The notes: generated by a model from the sequence alone, not told the origin. 64,000 nt of DNA from Dipylidium caninum (GCA_017562135.1 QEYB01000466.1:372001-436000); one strand, 5' to 3'; shown: positions 1 to 30,937, numbered from the stretch's first letter. Numbers and translations: made by a program.

Positions 1-3000
1 TCCCCCCAGACGAAGGCGAAGACGAAGACACAAAGGCAAGACTGTTCTCACCAACCTCATGCGGCTGTTTTACTGTAGATGGGAGCACGGCGATTGAATC
101 CCACCTCGACAACGCCTCTCGACTAGTACCAGGTTGGCCAAACTACGAAACTCAAAACAAAATTACATAATTGCACCTGAGTGTGTTATATGCAGTCCAG
201 TAGTGAAAATTTTTCTCCAATCAGGTTCGACTTTGAGCGCACTCTCCCGCGTACTTTCCTTCCTCCATGCTAAACAGTCTCTCGCTTTTTTTCCGCTCTC
301 TCTATCTTTCTCGGAGCAAAAATTTGTTAGCAATTAAATGTCGGTGTACATGTGAGTGTAATGAAATGGACCCGGAAACGATGGGTGCTGGGCACACTTC
401 GGACTGCGGAAGCAACAGTTACGAAAGCATTAGTGTGCAATCCTGACAGTAATGTGGAGAATGTATTTTTTAACTGCCTCAATACTTCCGTCCACGCACA
501 CGCAAACAACCGCCCTCGGTCCCCGCCCCCCGCCACCCCCGATTGTGCACAATTGGCGTTTTTATAAGCGCGGACAAATGTTGTGCTGATCATCTAATTG
601 CCTTAACTTGATATTAGCGGTGTTACACTTCGCAAGGAAGGTGTTTTTTCAACAGATCTCCTCCCAGCGTCTGGCTTGGTGTTGAAACTAACTGGAGGGG
701 GGAAAAAGGCGAGGGGGGAGGGTGGTGGGAAAGAGGATGCCATTTGACGTTGTGTCCTATGGCATTTCCCATTGTTAGGCGTGGGGAGAGAGCAGCCCCC
801 ACTCTCCCCAAATTCATGTGTACTTCCTCCGAGTCTTTAATTGTGTCACAGTGCAAAGAAGGAGCGGGCGCCAAAGGGCAGGAGGAGCCATAAAACTGCA
901 ATTCCCTCCGGAAGGTGAGCATCTTACACGAGAATCGCCCAAGATACCCACCTTTGAGCGCATGTTTTTAGGCGTTGAGATGGTAACCGTGGCGTTATCT
1001 ATGTTATCGTCGTGTGAATAAGAGGAATAGAGTCTTATTCAGACCTATAAGAAGGAAATTCAACCCGATTCCACAAAGTTAACTGACTCGAGGGTAGCGA
1101 GGCGGTTATACCTCACGCATTCCGAATGTCGTTACTCGAAGTCTCAACCGAAGGTGCGACGAGAGGTCACTCTTCGTTTACCGCCTTTCTGAACTTTCTA
1201 CCCTAATTAATTCCCCTTATTATGAGGTGGATTGCATTGTCGAAGATTGTTCAGAGGGCATTCCCTTAGCTTTGCAATTAACTCCTCTTCGGGAGTAAAC
1301 ACACACGGGCACAAACATATTGCGACGTCAGTGGGTCACGGGAGCGAGTAATCTCGTCCTTCGACACAGAGGTGAGCCCAGAAACCCTTTTAGTAGGGGG
1401 AAGGAGAGATGAGGGGCCCAGCCTCACTTGTCCACTCTCTTTCCCCCTCGTTCCCCCACTCTCTCGCTCCCTTTCTCTCTCCCTCTGCCTCCTATTATCT
1501 GCGACGGGGAGTGAGGGTTTGCCCCTTGAGGGGAGGGCAAAAAAGATCGGGTCCAAACTGAGCGAGCGGGAGGCCGAGGATGCCGGGAGAGGACGGGGGC
1601 GAGTGGGGGGTGCGGCAAAATGCGTCGACGAGAGCGGGTCATAAAACGGGAGAGCATTTGAGCATAAAATGTCTCCCTCCAACTAGCACTGCCGTTTAGT
1701 GGTGAATTTAAAGACGATCTCACGTAATGGCACTTCCCTCTGCCAAGCAGTATATTCGCATGTGTGTGTGTGCGTGAGCGAATTCAGCTCTCATAAGTAG
1801 GAGAAGGATCTTTTTGCCTTATCGTCTACTTTTCGCAGGCGTCACATATTTGTGACGTTATTGCCGATGACGTCTGACGCTGTTACAGGGAAATAAAGAC
1901 GGGTAAAAGCTGAAACCCCCTTCATTGTGGCCTCCCCGAGCACCGAGTTTTTCAACGACCGGCCAATCGTGGCGAGCACGATAAGTGAGGCGCAGACCAA
2001 AGGGTGCGTGACAGGCCAGGGATATGCTAATGCATGGTGCCCTCGTCGAAATTTCAGGGTTTAGTCACACATTTTTACCAGAATTTCGTAGATTGAATTA
2101 AAATTAATGCTCGACTTATTTTATGTCAGGCTGAGTCAATCTCATAACTCACCATTTATAAAAAAGTCCCCCTCCGAAGTTCAGAAGTTAGAGGGGCAAA
2201 AAAGGCCTGTTTTGTCCATTGCCAAGTAAAATGGTACGTTTTTCTGGCCATGCTTGATAGACAGCGTCCACAGCCTCTGATCACCAACCGGATCGTTAAG
2301 AAGAAAATAGCTGCCTCCCCCGGTCCCCTCACATTCCCCCAAAAATTGAGTGTCCGCCTCCTTCCGAGCAGTCCAGCGGAATTCCTCTCCCCCCCTCCCA
2401 ACGAATATTCCGACAGAGCATACGACTCGGATGGAGAGTCGAGCGAAGAAACAGACTTTTAACTGGAGGAAATGTCGAAATGAGACATAAAAGACAAGTT
2501 TTGAGTGACAGTATCATAGATGGAACTGAAGTTGTGGCCTGAAAAGCCAAGGGAAATATGTCATCATCCCATCTGTCATAGGCAAAACATCTGATTCTGG
2601 CGATTAAGTGTGAAGGGAAGAGAGTCGCCACTTTGAGATGGATTTTGGGGCTCTGACTAAAATTAAGTGTGAGGAATGGAATAATGCCTGTACTAGGATT
2701 CCCCTCCCTTCCCTTTCCGTCCACCACCCCCATTCCTCTTTCCTCTCTTTCTTCTCACCATCGTCCCTCCTCCCGTGAGGAGACCCCACTTTATCTGCCA
2801 AATTATTACCATTTCAACTACTTAATTTCGCAGCCTTTTAGTCGGGTGCGTCGCAACTAATTAGGAAGTAGGACGGCCAAGGAGAGATGTGGCCTTTCGA
2901 CGGCCACCATTATGCGCGACATTCCTCCGGCAAAAAACAGCCTCTATTGTGATGGGAAGAGATGATGCAAAGACTTATCGTACTCTTGTTAATGGGGCCG

Positions 3001-4391
3001 CTCTCCTCCTCTCTCCCTCTCGTCCCACCAGCCCCGGGGGGGACAAGAGGCCCCCGCCTGATAAGGTTGCAGTGGCATCACTGAAATTAGCCTGATCCTT
3101 TCAAGTCGGAAAATGGGGAGAAGTGAAGAGGTTGATATGTGGAGGGAGGCATGCCTAGTGTAAAACTTCTCGCTCTTCAGACTTCTTTTCTAATGCACGA
3201 AGAGGTGGTGGCGGAGAAGCTGGAGGAGTGGTGAATGTTGAGCAGAAATAAAAGGGCCATGGTCCTCTGAGCTCTGAGCACCATAAAGTCGGAGGATTTC
3301 GTCATACCGCCCTTCTCTTGTCTATCATCGGCACGACGCAACCAAAATATCAAAAATATCTTCGCTGTCAAAAACCGCGGTTGGGATAAGACGCCAGTGT
3401 GGGATGTTAGAAGGACCGACTAAATCGAATGTCGGGGGAGTCCCGGTGGAGCCGACCACACCCGATCCACCCGCTCGGTCTAGAATCGTGAGCAGGCGGA
3501 AAGGAAGCAGAAGTCGTCACTGTCCGAGAGAGGGTCTCGACCACGAACCTCTTCAAGCCAGTACGTGGCAAGCCTTCCTGCAACGGCTGGACATGGAGCC
3601 TTGTAACTCCCCGACCAATTTATTGGCTGTGGGAGGTTATGGCGGGACCGACAGGTACGAGGGAGAGGGCGGTGGGCACTAAGGCCATTGTTGCAGCAAT
3701 GTTAAACAATTCCTCGACGATGTGAAATGTGGAGGGTGAAGAGTGACTCAGTAGGAGATTTATATTGTTACATAGATGGTGCAAAAAACCGCCGAATCCA
3801 TTGGTTACGCTGTGAGGCCTTTAAACATTCCGTTGAATCGTCGTCCGGTGAGGGCAAAATTGCCCACCGGCGGGGAATGTCACTGAAGGCGGCAAATAGC
3901 CCAACACCGAGATGTAAAATCACTCGTTAACTAAGGGTAAAAAATTTTGTTTGCTCGGAAGATTTTTGTAGTGGTCTGATTAGATAAAGTGGGACTGATG
4001 CGGCATCGTTAGTCTGTTGCACCGTCACTCCCACCATCAATCTTCGTCCCTCGGTCAGACAATTAAGGAGAGATGGTGGGAGTAAGGATGGCTGTGATTC
4101 GTTCAGACTCAGTCAAATCGAGCTAAGAAACGGGAAGGGTGGCTATGAGGCTGCCCGCTCCCAATCTCGACGATAACCGCAGAATTTGGCAAGCGGCGTG
4201 GGACGATTTGTTGTGGCAAACTGAGGTAAAATGAGATGAAGGGGGGAAGGATGGTCGGAAATCAAATTAAAAGCTTCACGAGTTTGCTGACAAGGCTCTG
4301 ATTTGCAGAACGACGACATCTGACCCCGGAGCTGAGTAGCTGACAGGAAAGGTGGAGCCGAGAAAACAGGAGTTAAACGATACCAACGTAC
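1..4391. other. Left flank: inside TRIM9 intron, no gene recognised
   Basis: The TRIM9 SPRY exon ends at 4392 with a phase-1 donor, so this stretch should be intron, at least in part. I looked on the minus strand for the remaining SPRY strands (WAMY, SWF, LTFFIND-type motifs) and did not find them. Open frames on both strands are low-complexity Ser/Pro/Arg-rich translations of G-rich and CT-rich DNA and look non-coding. One copy of the recurring GTCACATAT palindrome is at 1841-1865. Confidence 0.6.
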
Positions 4392-21709
<17,318 letters not shown>

Positions 21710-24635
21710 GATGACGCTTATTAGTCCATGTTAGACTGCATTCATCAATAGATTCTTGTTGAATGTGCCCTGGAGTGAGGATATAGTGCGTCTGTTGATG
21801 TGTGTTGCCAGTGCGAATGGCGTTGCGGCAGGCGTCTGGAGAATGCGCTGACAAGCGCGCTCCTGTGCGTCCATGCATCCGCGCGTGCGTGCGTGTGTGC
21901 GCTTTACTGCGCCGTCCACTTGTCCCTCGTCAGAATGCGCTAATATGATTGGCTACGGGCGGGCGTGGGTGGAGGAACATTATTCCCTGAAGCTGAATTT
22001 ACGTATATAAAAATGAATACTCCTAACTGATTGTGGTTTTTTTCTCGGTCTTCTAACAGTGAAACAGTAATTTGTTTGACTATAGATGAGAGTGACTCAG
22101 CTCCCAGCTTGGACATGAGGCCATCGTCAAAAAAGAAGAGGCCACTAAGTCAAGCTCCATTTTAGGCCGCCTAGTGATGAAAAGAAATTTTTAAGATAAT
22201 TATTCTAGCGAAAAGCACACTTAAATTCCATCGTTAGGGTATATAGGCGAGAGGAGTCGTGCCTTAAACGCATGGTAGCGTGAGAAGTGACTATTTGGGG
22301 AATACTTCGATAGACAGCAAAGCAAGTCGTACAGTTTAAAAAAACACAATGAGTGGTTTTTTCTCAAAAAAGCGTAACTTACATGGTTTTTCCCTGAGTT
22401 GGATTGCCAAGGGCATGGTGAAATTTAGCAAAATTGTGAGAAGTGCTCGCCTATCCCAAATGCAAAATCCCCCCACGTGGCGGTGAGACTTCACAGGGTA
22501 TTTAACTTTCGAAGCGACACGTAGTCAGCGATCAGAGCACTGCAGATAGACGACTTAAAGTAAACGCATTATTTCACTTACTCAGATCACACGTCGGGGG
22601 TGAAGGGAAGAGATTGTGTCTGCTCCCCGAGTAGTGGTGCGTCTGACTAGGAAATACGAGCATCGGATGGAGTCTGAGCAGGAAGAGCGGGTGCAAGAAA
22701 AAAGTGGTTATGGGTTATCATTAATTATTACCATGACAATCCTGTGAATTTTTTGTGTCTCTTTTAAGTTTGCCTTAGCTATCGAAAGGTGGTAAAGGAG
22801 CCTCGGGAACTGCTACTCTATAATATGCAACTCGGTATGAAAATTTATAATGTAACTTTGCCGAGAAAAATGGACACACAGGACCGAATAATGAACGACG
22901 CAAGTAACATTGTACCCTGGTTCCCTTTGTCTTGATTTTATCGTTTCAAATTTATGACGCTTCACACAGATACTGGATATCACGGCTCATGTTATAGTTT
23001 CATGTGCAGTAGAGGCAGAAGTTTTGAGTCGATATTCATAAAATGCTCGAGTTCCGCAGACTTCTTCCAATTGCAAGTCATAATTGCCTTCCTAAAGGCC
23101 AGTGGTGGAGTAATATTTCTTTGCGAATGTTCAAATAAGTAACCTATTACTTGTCTAAACTGACTCTTACTGAGGTCACTGCAATGTTCACATCATAAGG
23201 AAACTTTCTGTCGTATTGGAAGCTAAGAGCGGATCAGTAGTACATTCACCCCAATTAAAAGTTAAATTGATCCGAGCCTCAAATCCCATGATCAAAGTTG
23301 CCTTACCTATTTCAATAGATTTGAACTGGGGAGGTGGAGGTATAGGATTACTAATGTAATCTCTTATTAATGATATTAATAGGTTTTTAAGGGTTTTAAG
23401 TGCCGTGATTCTAAAATAAGCATCAAATATTGAGACAATGACAGGAATTTGGGAATAAATGTAACGAAAAGAGGCATTTGTAGGACCAGATGATTTAACA
23501 TGTGCGTACACCAAAAATGAGTGACAACTTGCACGGTCCATTACATACTATTATGAAACTTGGAAACCGAGAATTATTCACAGATCCTACTACCAATCTC
23601 CTCCGAAATTTCGTGTCAAAGTAGGAATTGTAAAAATCTCCTGAGTCTTTCATAAAACATTTATTAATTGCAACGCAAAAAAAATGCTCCATTGTTGGTG
23701 CGTCTATGTGTTTTTGTTTGTGAATGTTAACGTCATCGAATTATTTAGTTTAGTTAGACTATACAAACAAGTGGAATTTTTGATCTTGACCTTGAAGTGA
23801 GCCTTACCTCCTACACACCTCCTCGGTTGTGAGATTTAATTGCCACGTGGACCGCATGTTCGTTATTGCCGGTATGGCTGTACGTAGAGTTGGCTTACCG
23901 ATAGTAGTTTTCACTTGTTTTCATATCCCACGGGATATCACAATTTTATTAATTTTCAGTCCGGACGTACCTGTAACTGAGCTCTGAATTACCCCCAAGT
24001 CTGGTTTTCATTCACGTGATTGCTACCAATTATTTTCAAGGCTCTTGCTTAGTTTATTGGATCGTAAATACTTTTCAAAATGCTTGTCTAGCAAATTGGC
24101 TGAGGCATGTTTCTCCAAGTCGTTTGATCATGAAATGGAACTTCCGAGGAATTTGATTTATTATCCATCCAACTTAAAATTTACGTTTGTTTCGTGTAGC
24201 CACTCACACTTAAAGGCTGTTTCGGAACGAGCAATTCCTGCTTTTACCTTATGTGGTGAGATCATGAAACTAATCAGTGATATTTTAGTGAACACTGCTT
24301 TAGAAGCACATGTATTACTTCCCTGTGTTTGTTAGTTAGCATGTAAACGCTCCCACCTTCCCGCTACTACTTGACGTCTTGAACAACGTTTTTCTCAAGT
24401 TTTTATCTGACGGATCAAATCTTAACTTGATCTCCTCTTATATGGAGTATTGGCTTTTAGTAAGAGCATGTAAGCTGATATGTTGGGTTGGACAATTAGC
24501 TCACGCTAATTTCGTCTCTTGCATGGAAGACATCCACTTTTCGAGCTACCGATCGGTATGCGTAGCTTGCAACTGAATTAATTCCACTTTCTCCACCTAA
24601 GGAGTGCTAGGTTGATTACTAAATTTGTTTTACAG
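21710..24635. other. Divergent intergenic region between TRIM9 and KDSR
   Basis: TRIM9 reads left from 21709 and KDSR reads right from 24636, so promoters for both should be here. The first KDSR exon, with its start codon, must also lie in or near this region, because the first recognised KDSR exon starts with a phase-1 acceptor. I could not identify it. Open frames at 23188-23541 (minus) and 24045-24335 (plus) have no recognisable domain. Confidence 0.5.
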
Positions 24636-24941
24636 GCGTTCTGTTGTTTGCTTACCTACTTTGGTGGTGGGTTTGGCATCGTCCACGAGAAGTGAATCTG
24701 ACCGGCCGGCATGTTCTTATTACCGGTGGTTCCTCGGGAATCGGATTGGCACTAGCCGAAGAAGCGCTGCGTCGAGGTCCTGCTCGTCTCACTCTCGTTG
24801 CACGCAATGCTGCTCGTCTTGCGGAAGCGCGTACCGCCCTGATCACAACCTATGGCACCGCCTGTGAATTGCGTACCATCTCCCTCGACATCACCACTCC
24901 TTACGAGGAGATTAGACAGAGTCTAGTGGTAAAATCCAATG
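24636..24941 (+). CDS. KDSR: KDSR exon: membrane anchor and Rossmann motif
   Basis: The exon opens with two bases completing a codon and then VLLFAYLLWWWVWHRPREV, a hydrophobic anchor followed by a basic stretch. HVLITGGSSGIG is the dinucleotide-binding glycine motif, and LTLVARN holds the NADPH-selecting arginine typical of short-chain reductases. I chose the donor AATG|GTATTT (24942) over the earlier GTG|GTAAAA. It gives phase 1 matching the next exon and the family spacing between YEEI and VDVLINCAG. Confidence 0.88.
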
Positions 24942-27900
24942 GTATTTCAAAGAATTTGCTATATGCTGTGCTCAAGCTGTTTATGCGTCTTCACTTAACA
25001 GGTTTTACGATGCTCCCACGCCGACAAAAGTTTTCAATTTTGGCGCACTAGCGCAGTCATTTGCAAATTGACTTGGTATCCCTGTCACTTGTGAACTTAT
25101 ATTGGCAGGACTACAGGAAATTCTCTTATTTATGCATGCTATAGTAGCACTCATACAATTTCTATATTTTGACCCTGCATGGTTTTGCAAAATCTGTTGT
25201 TTTTCCCATTCAATTGTTATAGGTAAGTCATATAGGGTGCCGGCAAATCGTTTTTACACTGGGGCTAAACAACCTTCAGATCATATCAAATAAGAAAGTT
25301 GGGATGATTGGTTGAAATTAATTAAATGGTGCATCTATGAATGCTTGTGTTGACTTTAAGGCGATTACTTGTTTTGTGAGGATAACGAGATCATTTCTGC
25401 CAGAGAAGCCACTTTTCTATCCCTCGGGGAAGATAAAGTGAACAAAAGGGATTTAGATGATTATCTCCACGGATGGTGGTATCGAGTCCACTGACATTGC
25501 TGGTCTTGATGAATATCATATTAGAAAGAGCATGCCTTCATCGAATTGTCATTTGACACTGACTTCGATTGTGGGGAGTCTCCAGATATTTGAAAATTTG
25601 ACTTTCTTATTTTTGTTTCTGTTTAACGTAACGGTTTTATTTTACCTTTTTAAAATAATTGGAATAGTCTCTAGAGCTAAAGCCGCGCTTCGGTATTTAT
25701 ATAACACAAATATCTTACATTTTGGTGGACTTATCCATCTAATTGACTTTGAGAAGACCTTAAAAGGCATATTCAGGATGCATTGGATATTTTGAAAATC
25801 AACTGAGGTGGTGCTTTTAGTGCTTCACTCTTTTATAGCCGTTTTGACATTTCCTACAGTCATAAAATCATCTAATTGGGATCCTGATATACCTCGCTGG
25901 TCTCCCTTAGTAGCATCTAAAATTGAGGACCCTAGCTATACAGAATCTCGCGGCGGCATAAGACACTGATGTGATCCCATCTCATCACCGTTAGAAGATG
26001 GCGATTAACTGTAGATAGTCCAATTTGACGGTGTGATTTTGCCATCTCAGGAGGGGATAGGGAAGATTGAAACTATGTCTTCCCGATCCTACCCCTTTTC
26101 GCTTCTCTCAATTCCGCCCATCGACATGATTGATGGGAAATGGTTAACATTGCGTCTTAAAATCCACCCCTTCTTCGCCCGGCTTCAAGCTTTTTGCTTT
26201 TGTGATTCCTCAACATGTGTGTGCTGTCTCTTTCCTCTACTAATAGTCTGAGCCTCAATGCCCTGTGTTGGAGAGAATCCTAATTTTTCTTCGTTCTATT
26301 CTTGTCCTCTTATTTCATTCCCTTGTTTGATTTACTGTGGCCACTCAAACTGATTGCGTTTCAAGAACCGCTTGCTGTCCCGGTCGTCGTACGCAACACA
26401 ATGTCTTAATACATCGACCTTCAACACAAACAAGACTTCTTTCGTATCCTATCCACACCTCGTAGTTCCCTTAATTCTGTGCTTCTACACTAATCATATT
26501 TGCTCAGGTGCGAACGATAAAAATGACATCTCTACGAGGGCGCGGTATTCGGTCGTGGTCGTAAGGCCTTCTATACTGGGATCATAGGTTCTGAGGCGAT
26601 TGCATATATTTTCCGTAAAACGATTTTGATTCTTGGCTGCCCAAGACCTACGTCGATCTGTGAATGCGGTATGCACGGCAAAATCACTGCAAAAAAGTGG
26701 TTATTTTATGTTCAGACGTTGCTAGGATAAATATTTTTGAGTCCTATAGATTCCAAGGTTTTGTTTTTGTGCGTGTGAAGTTGAATAAATATCCTTTTCC
26801 CTTAATGGATTCACTTAAGCTCAGAAAAGTGATGGCGACAGATGATGAGTCAAACTTCCGTCCCTTCACTTTCTCTCTCCAGTTGGCACAGTTGACGTGT
26901 TAATAAATTGTGCGGGCACTGCTGTGGCGCGGACCTTCGAGGCGAGTGCGCCGGAGACCTTCGACAACCTGATGCGTCTTAACTACTTAGGCGGGGTGAA
27001 TGTCACCAAGGCTCTATTGCCCGCCATGCTCTCATCGTCCACTGGAGGGGATGGCAAGAAGGTCGACGTCTCAGAGCGGCGTATCGCCTTTGTCTCCTCC
27101 CTTGCCAGTTTCATGCCAATCTATGGATTCTCTGCCTACGCTGCTGCCAAGGCCGCCATTACCACATTTGCGGAAGTCTTGCGGCAGGAGTTGGAGGATG
27201 TTGGACCAGCTGTTACCGTCGTCTTTCCGCCAGACACAGATACACCCGGCCTAGAGGTGAGAGCGACTTTCGTTTTAGCTCGCTTCCTCTTTGGTTTCTG
27301 CGAAGACGGGTGCATTGAACTTTCAGACTGAGACGACAGTTCCTTTTCCATCTTCACTAGGAGCCGGGGGGGAGGGTAAATTGTCTTCCGTTGCCACTGT
27401 CTCTTACATTGAAACGTCTCATTTGCTAAGAATTTAACATCATTCGCACCAAATGACTTTTCCAAGTGGCCTCCGATTTCTCGTCGTTTTACGACCATGA
27501 GGAAAAAACTGAGTTAGTGGCGGGTGATTCCCATTGTACCATTTAGTCAAAGGGTGGAACGTTAAATCTCGTGTTTCACTTCCAGCAAATCACTTTTTTG
27601 CCACATTCGTTTCTCCCCTTCGAAGAGTACCACTTGACTTATTCAACAATACATTTTTGCACAATAATCGTTTTCAACTATTCTATGAGTCTTTGTGCCC
27701 TCTTTCTCTCGCGATGTCACTTTTTTTTCTATCGTGATTTCTTAACATATTATTTGAGATTGACAGTCTATGGAGCACCCAATGATCAAGTACAACACTT
27801 GGCAACAAATGGAAAGTTCCGTTGTTAGAGGTTTTAGGTAATTTGGTGGGTACTTCCAATCCCGTCGCTTTGAGCTTTGTTTCGACGCTCTTGTGTGTAT

Positions 27901-28773
27901 CCTTTCAGTAGATTTAACTGTTTGCCAAAGCAAGAGTTCGTTTATTTACGTCGGAGACGGTCTCGCTTCAGAAAAGTGGCTCACTGGTTGCGAGAAGTAC
28001 TTTCTCTAATCCATTGTAAACACTACAATTTCGCCCTTCGGTCAAAGACAATTAGGTGCTTGAGGTGATTGCCTTGAAAGCCAGGAAACCCCCATTCCTG
28101 TTTATTGTTTTGTGATCTTCATCTGTCATTTCCACTCAGCCAGAGCGAGATGCTGGGAAGTTGTAATCAAATAGTTGTCGGTGGAGTTTGATAGCCTAAA
28201 TTTCTCCCCAAATAAACTACCAAATGTGAACACTTCCCGACTTGAAGTTACGGAATCTTTATTGGTGGGGGAGGAAATAGCACCCATTCCTTTTGGGTGG
28301 AGTCCGACTCCTCCCGATGGCTGCCAGAGGTGTCACTTATGCGTGTGAACTTGCACACACAACAAGCATTTCATTGTGACATTTCTGTGCTACTAGTAAT
28401 TCTCTCATCACGGCCTTCTCTATTGACAAAGATGGAGAATGTCGGCAAGCCGGCGATCACTCGAGCGATATCCGAGATGGGTGGATTGGAGACGCCGGCG
28501 GCAGTAGCGGCAAGTGCAATGCACGACATACTCGTGGGCCGGCCGCGCTCCCTCCGCGGTGTCACGGGACGCGCACTCTCGTGGGCCACTGCGGGTGTGA
28601 GTCGGATCCAACAGGATTGTCCCCTCTCCCCTCCACCGGTCCTCGTTGCTGGCCTCGAAATCCTCCTGGCCCCCTTCTTCAAGATTGCTCTCTTCTGTTT
28701 CGCCTATTGGTGTCGCATCTGTGTTTTGTGGTGCCGTCGCAAAGAGGAACGGGAGCAACGAAAAGAGAAGTAG
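24636..28773 (+). CDS. KDSR: 3-ketodihydrosphingosine reductase, start exon missing
   Basis: KDSR reduces 3-ketodihydrosphingosine to dihydrosphingosine with NADPH, the second step of sphingolipid synthesis, at the cytosolic face of the ER (family knowledge). The exons are 24636-24941, 26883-27256 and 28432-28773. Junction phases agree (1, then 0). Seen: an N-terminal hydrophobic segment (VLLFAYLLWWWVW), the cofactor motif TGGSSGIG, INCAG, the catalytic serine in FVSSLASF, the YAAAK active-site pair, and PPDTDTPG, which is characteristic of KDSR. The C-terminus has two hydrophobic stretches and ends in the basic tail KEEREQRKEK, with an RKxx ending like ER-retrieval signals. Stop TAG is at 28771-28773. 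The initiator exon is not identified. The first acceptor (TTTTACAG) could also accept a trans-spliced leader, but an AUG supplied at that junction would not be in frame. Confidence 0.93.
24942..26882. other. KDSR intron 1, nothing recognised
   Basis: A 1.9 kb AT-rich intron. Several short open frames carry no domain signal. No repeat family or RNA gene was seen. Confidence 0.6.
26883..27256 (+). CDS. KDSR: KDSR exon: catalytic core
   Basis: It follows a strong acceptor (TTTCTCTCTCCAG). It encodes GTVDVLINCAGTAVAR, then NYLGGVNVTKALLPAML, FVSSLASFMPIYGFSAYAAAK with the Ser-Tyr-Lys catalytic residues, and VVFPPDTDTPGLE. The donor GAG|GTGAGA is phase 0. Confidence 0.93.
27257..28431. other. KDSR intron 2, nothing recognised
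   Basis: A 1.2 kb AT-rich intron between the catalytic-core exon and the last exon. No coding or repeat signal was seen. Confidence 0.6.
28432..28773 (+). CDS. KDSR: KDSR last exon: C-terminal membrane segment
   Basis: 113 codons starting MENVGKPAITRAISEMGG, which aligns with the ENRTKPLETRLISE region of vertebrate KDSR. It continues with AAVAASAMHDILVGR and then LVAGLEILLAPFFKIALFCF, a hydrophobic stretch, and a Lys/Arg/Glu tail. The acceptor is ATTGACAAAG. The ATG here is internal, not a start. Confidence 0.9.
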   Translation: MENVGKPAITRAISEMGGLETPAAVAASAMHDILVGRPRSLRGVTGRALSWATAGVSRIQQDCPLSPPPVLVAGLEILLAPFFKIALFCFAYWCRICVLWCRRKEEREQRKEK

Positions 28774-30937
28774 AAGCTTTTTTTAATATTGTGTACTTTT
28801 TTGGGGTCTCTAAGTTTACTTTAATTAAATATCACTTATCTAAATAACCTTTGTCTCCACAAGCAAGGTGACTCGTCAGGTCGTGTGGTAACAAGGTGAA
28901 CGAGAGTATAGAAAATCACATGATTTTGTTGTTATTACCTCGACTGCGAAAGCGAAACACCAATTACTAAAATTTTATATATCCTCAGGCGGTAGAGTAA
29001 GAATAAATAGGCGTTCTAAGAGAGTTTTCGCCTCACCCTCCATTTTTCTCCTACAAAATCCGTTCTCATTCGATAAAAATGGGGGAACACTCGAGGAAGC
29101 AGAATCGACCCTTAAGTTCTTTTTGTGCTTATCCTCACCCGATCCCAACGTCGAACAAAGTGGAGGTCACCCTACGTCAATTGCTCTTGTCCCGAGGTGA
29201 AAATGGGTAGATGATAAGCCGAAAGGTTTTCTTCTGTAGACCTGAATGAACCAATTTTACATCATACACTTGAGGGTACAGTAAAAATGCTATGCAAAAC
29301 GACTTTAAACGTTACTCTGGACAAGGTCTCCTTTTATACTCGCAGTTTATATTCACTTTGAATGGTTATGGAAGGATACGCATCCTCATATGCAGTAAAT
29401 CGCGTGTCTAGTTACCGATTTTTGAGGTATAGGAAGTGAAGAACCTCGTCTACAAATGGTGGAAAAAAAGACAGCGGGTATGGCTTATGGCGATTTTAGC
29501 ATATCTTCCCTGGCGCGTGTTTCGGAAGACTTGAAATGATGTTTAGGTAGTGGAAAGCAGAGCAGGCTTGACTGCGGCAGCGAATTTGTCAGATGAGCGG
29601 ATTTAGGGTTGGTGAAATACATCTGACGCGAGTTGATTCCCCTCCTTTTCCGGTGTAAATGTTTGGTAATAGATTTCGTCTGTAATTATGGCGACTAGTT
29701 GTCTGTAGTTGACATGCTTTCTTGGTGGATATAGCCAGGCATTGAGTCCCTGTTTATGCTGACAGAAAGCGCCCTGACGTAGAATTTCTGCTTTCTCTAC
29801 AATAGCGGCGTTTCTCGTGCGTTTAAAAACAAAGTGATAACCATGCATCATGTTGTTGTGATCGGGACTTTTGGGAATGAAGCCATGTAGATTCCGAATA
29901 GAGCAGAAAAAATTTTGCTTGTGGGTCTAGGAGAGTTTTTCCTGCTCAACAATTGTCAGGATTGCGGATGGTACAAGAGCTGCTTTCTTTGTTTTCAATG
30001 TAAACCTGTGCAGAGGCGGAGGAATGGTCAGAACTCCACTCTTGCCACGATCATAGAAAGCTCCAAGACCTTGGAAGATACATTTGGTCCAATACCGAGG
30101 AAAAAGGACGGGCATGAATGAATAGTCTCATGTGGGTTGGATGATTTAATATCCGGATCCAAATTTTAGGAATGTACAAAAGGACCTTAAAGATGTGAGA
30201 GGGTGGGGTGATTATTTGATGCACTTAGGACAAAGCCCATGAAGTCGTTGAGACTTATCTGGATGACACAATGACGGTGACCAAAAGGGAAACGACTTAT
30301 TTACACTATGGTAACGGCTAAAATCGACTACGTTGAGTACGAAGTTAGCCCGCGGACCGCAACAGGTGAGACGTTTAACACCCATAAGGATTTGGCCTTA
30401 TGAAAAATAGGGCCAAACTCGCTTAAAGAACTTAGATTTAATTAATGTTAGATATTTCGAGATTGTTTGAAATATCAATGTCTGTGGGAATTAATTCTGA
30501 CAAACCCTATCCGAGTAATTGTGAATAGCTATTGGACAATCAACTTCATGCCCTTGAAAATTTAATGGCGGTAGCTTTCACCTGGTTTGTTTAAGGTCGT
30601 TTGCTCACGCGCTCTGATTCCTCGCCGTAAGCTTTACAAACTTACTCTGGTTTTCTTCAATCAAACCCATTACAAGGGTTCCGCTTATTTTCAGTGTTTG
30701 AATGCTGTCACTATTCTTCTTTACTTGCACACCTACTGGTGATAATACATTTTCATCTCCAATCGGTTTCATCGTCGAAATAAGTAATGTCATAAACTCC
30801 AATTGTTGTTCTTGACATATCTGCCTGCGAGTGAAATTTGACGTTAAGTAACCGGTTAAAAATTCCAACATGACTGATGGATTACCCTGATGTGTCCTAT
30901 TTTCCAGAACTGATATCCCAAATTGTTGAGTTATGAT
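28774..30937. other. Intergenic region between KDSR and the KDM7-family gene
   Basis: About 2.2 kb that should hold the KDSR 3' UTR, the KDM7 promoter and perhaps 5' exons. I searched the plus strand for a PHD finger (Cys4-His-Cys3 with a WFH core) and did not find one. The Cys-rich frame at 29915-30121 has closely spaced cysteines but not PHD spacing. A minus-strand frame at 29603-29851 has no recognisable domain. Confidence 0.5.

Noticed and set aside
1278..1723. Arg/Ser/Pro-rich frames on both strands near the left edge
   Set aside because: They arise from CT-rich and GA-rich tracts, and the search for SPRY strands there was negative.
23188..23541. 117-codon minus-strand frame between TRIM9 and KDSR
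   Set aside because: No recognisable motif in an AT-rich intergenic region; not supported as a gene.
29915..30121. Cys-rich plus-strand frame (CQDCGWYKSCFLCFQC) as a possible PHD finger of the KDM7 gene
   Set aside because: The cysteine spacing is wrong for PHD, no WFH core is present, and no fitting splice sites were seen.
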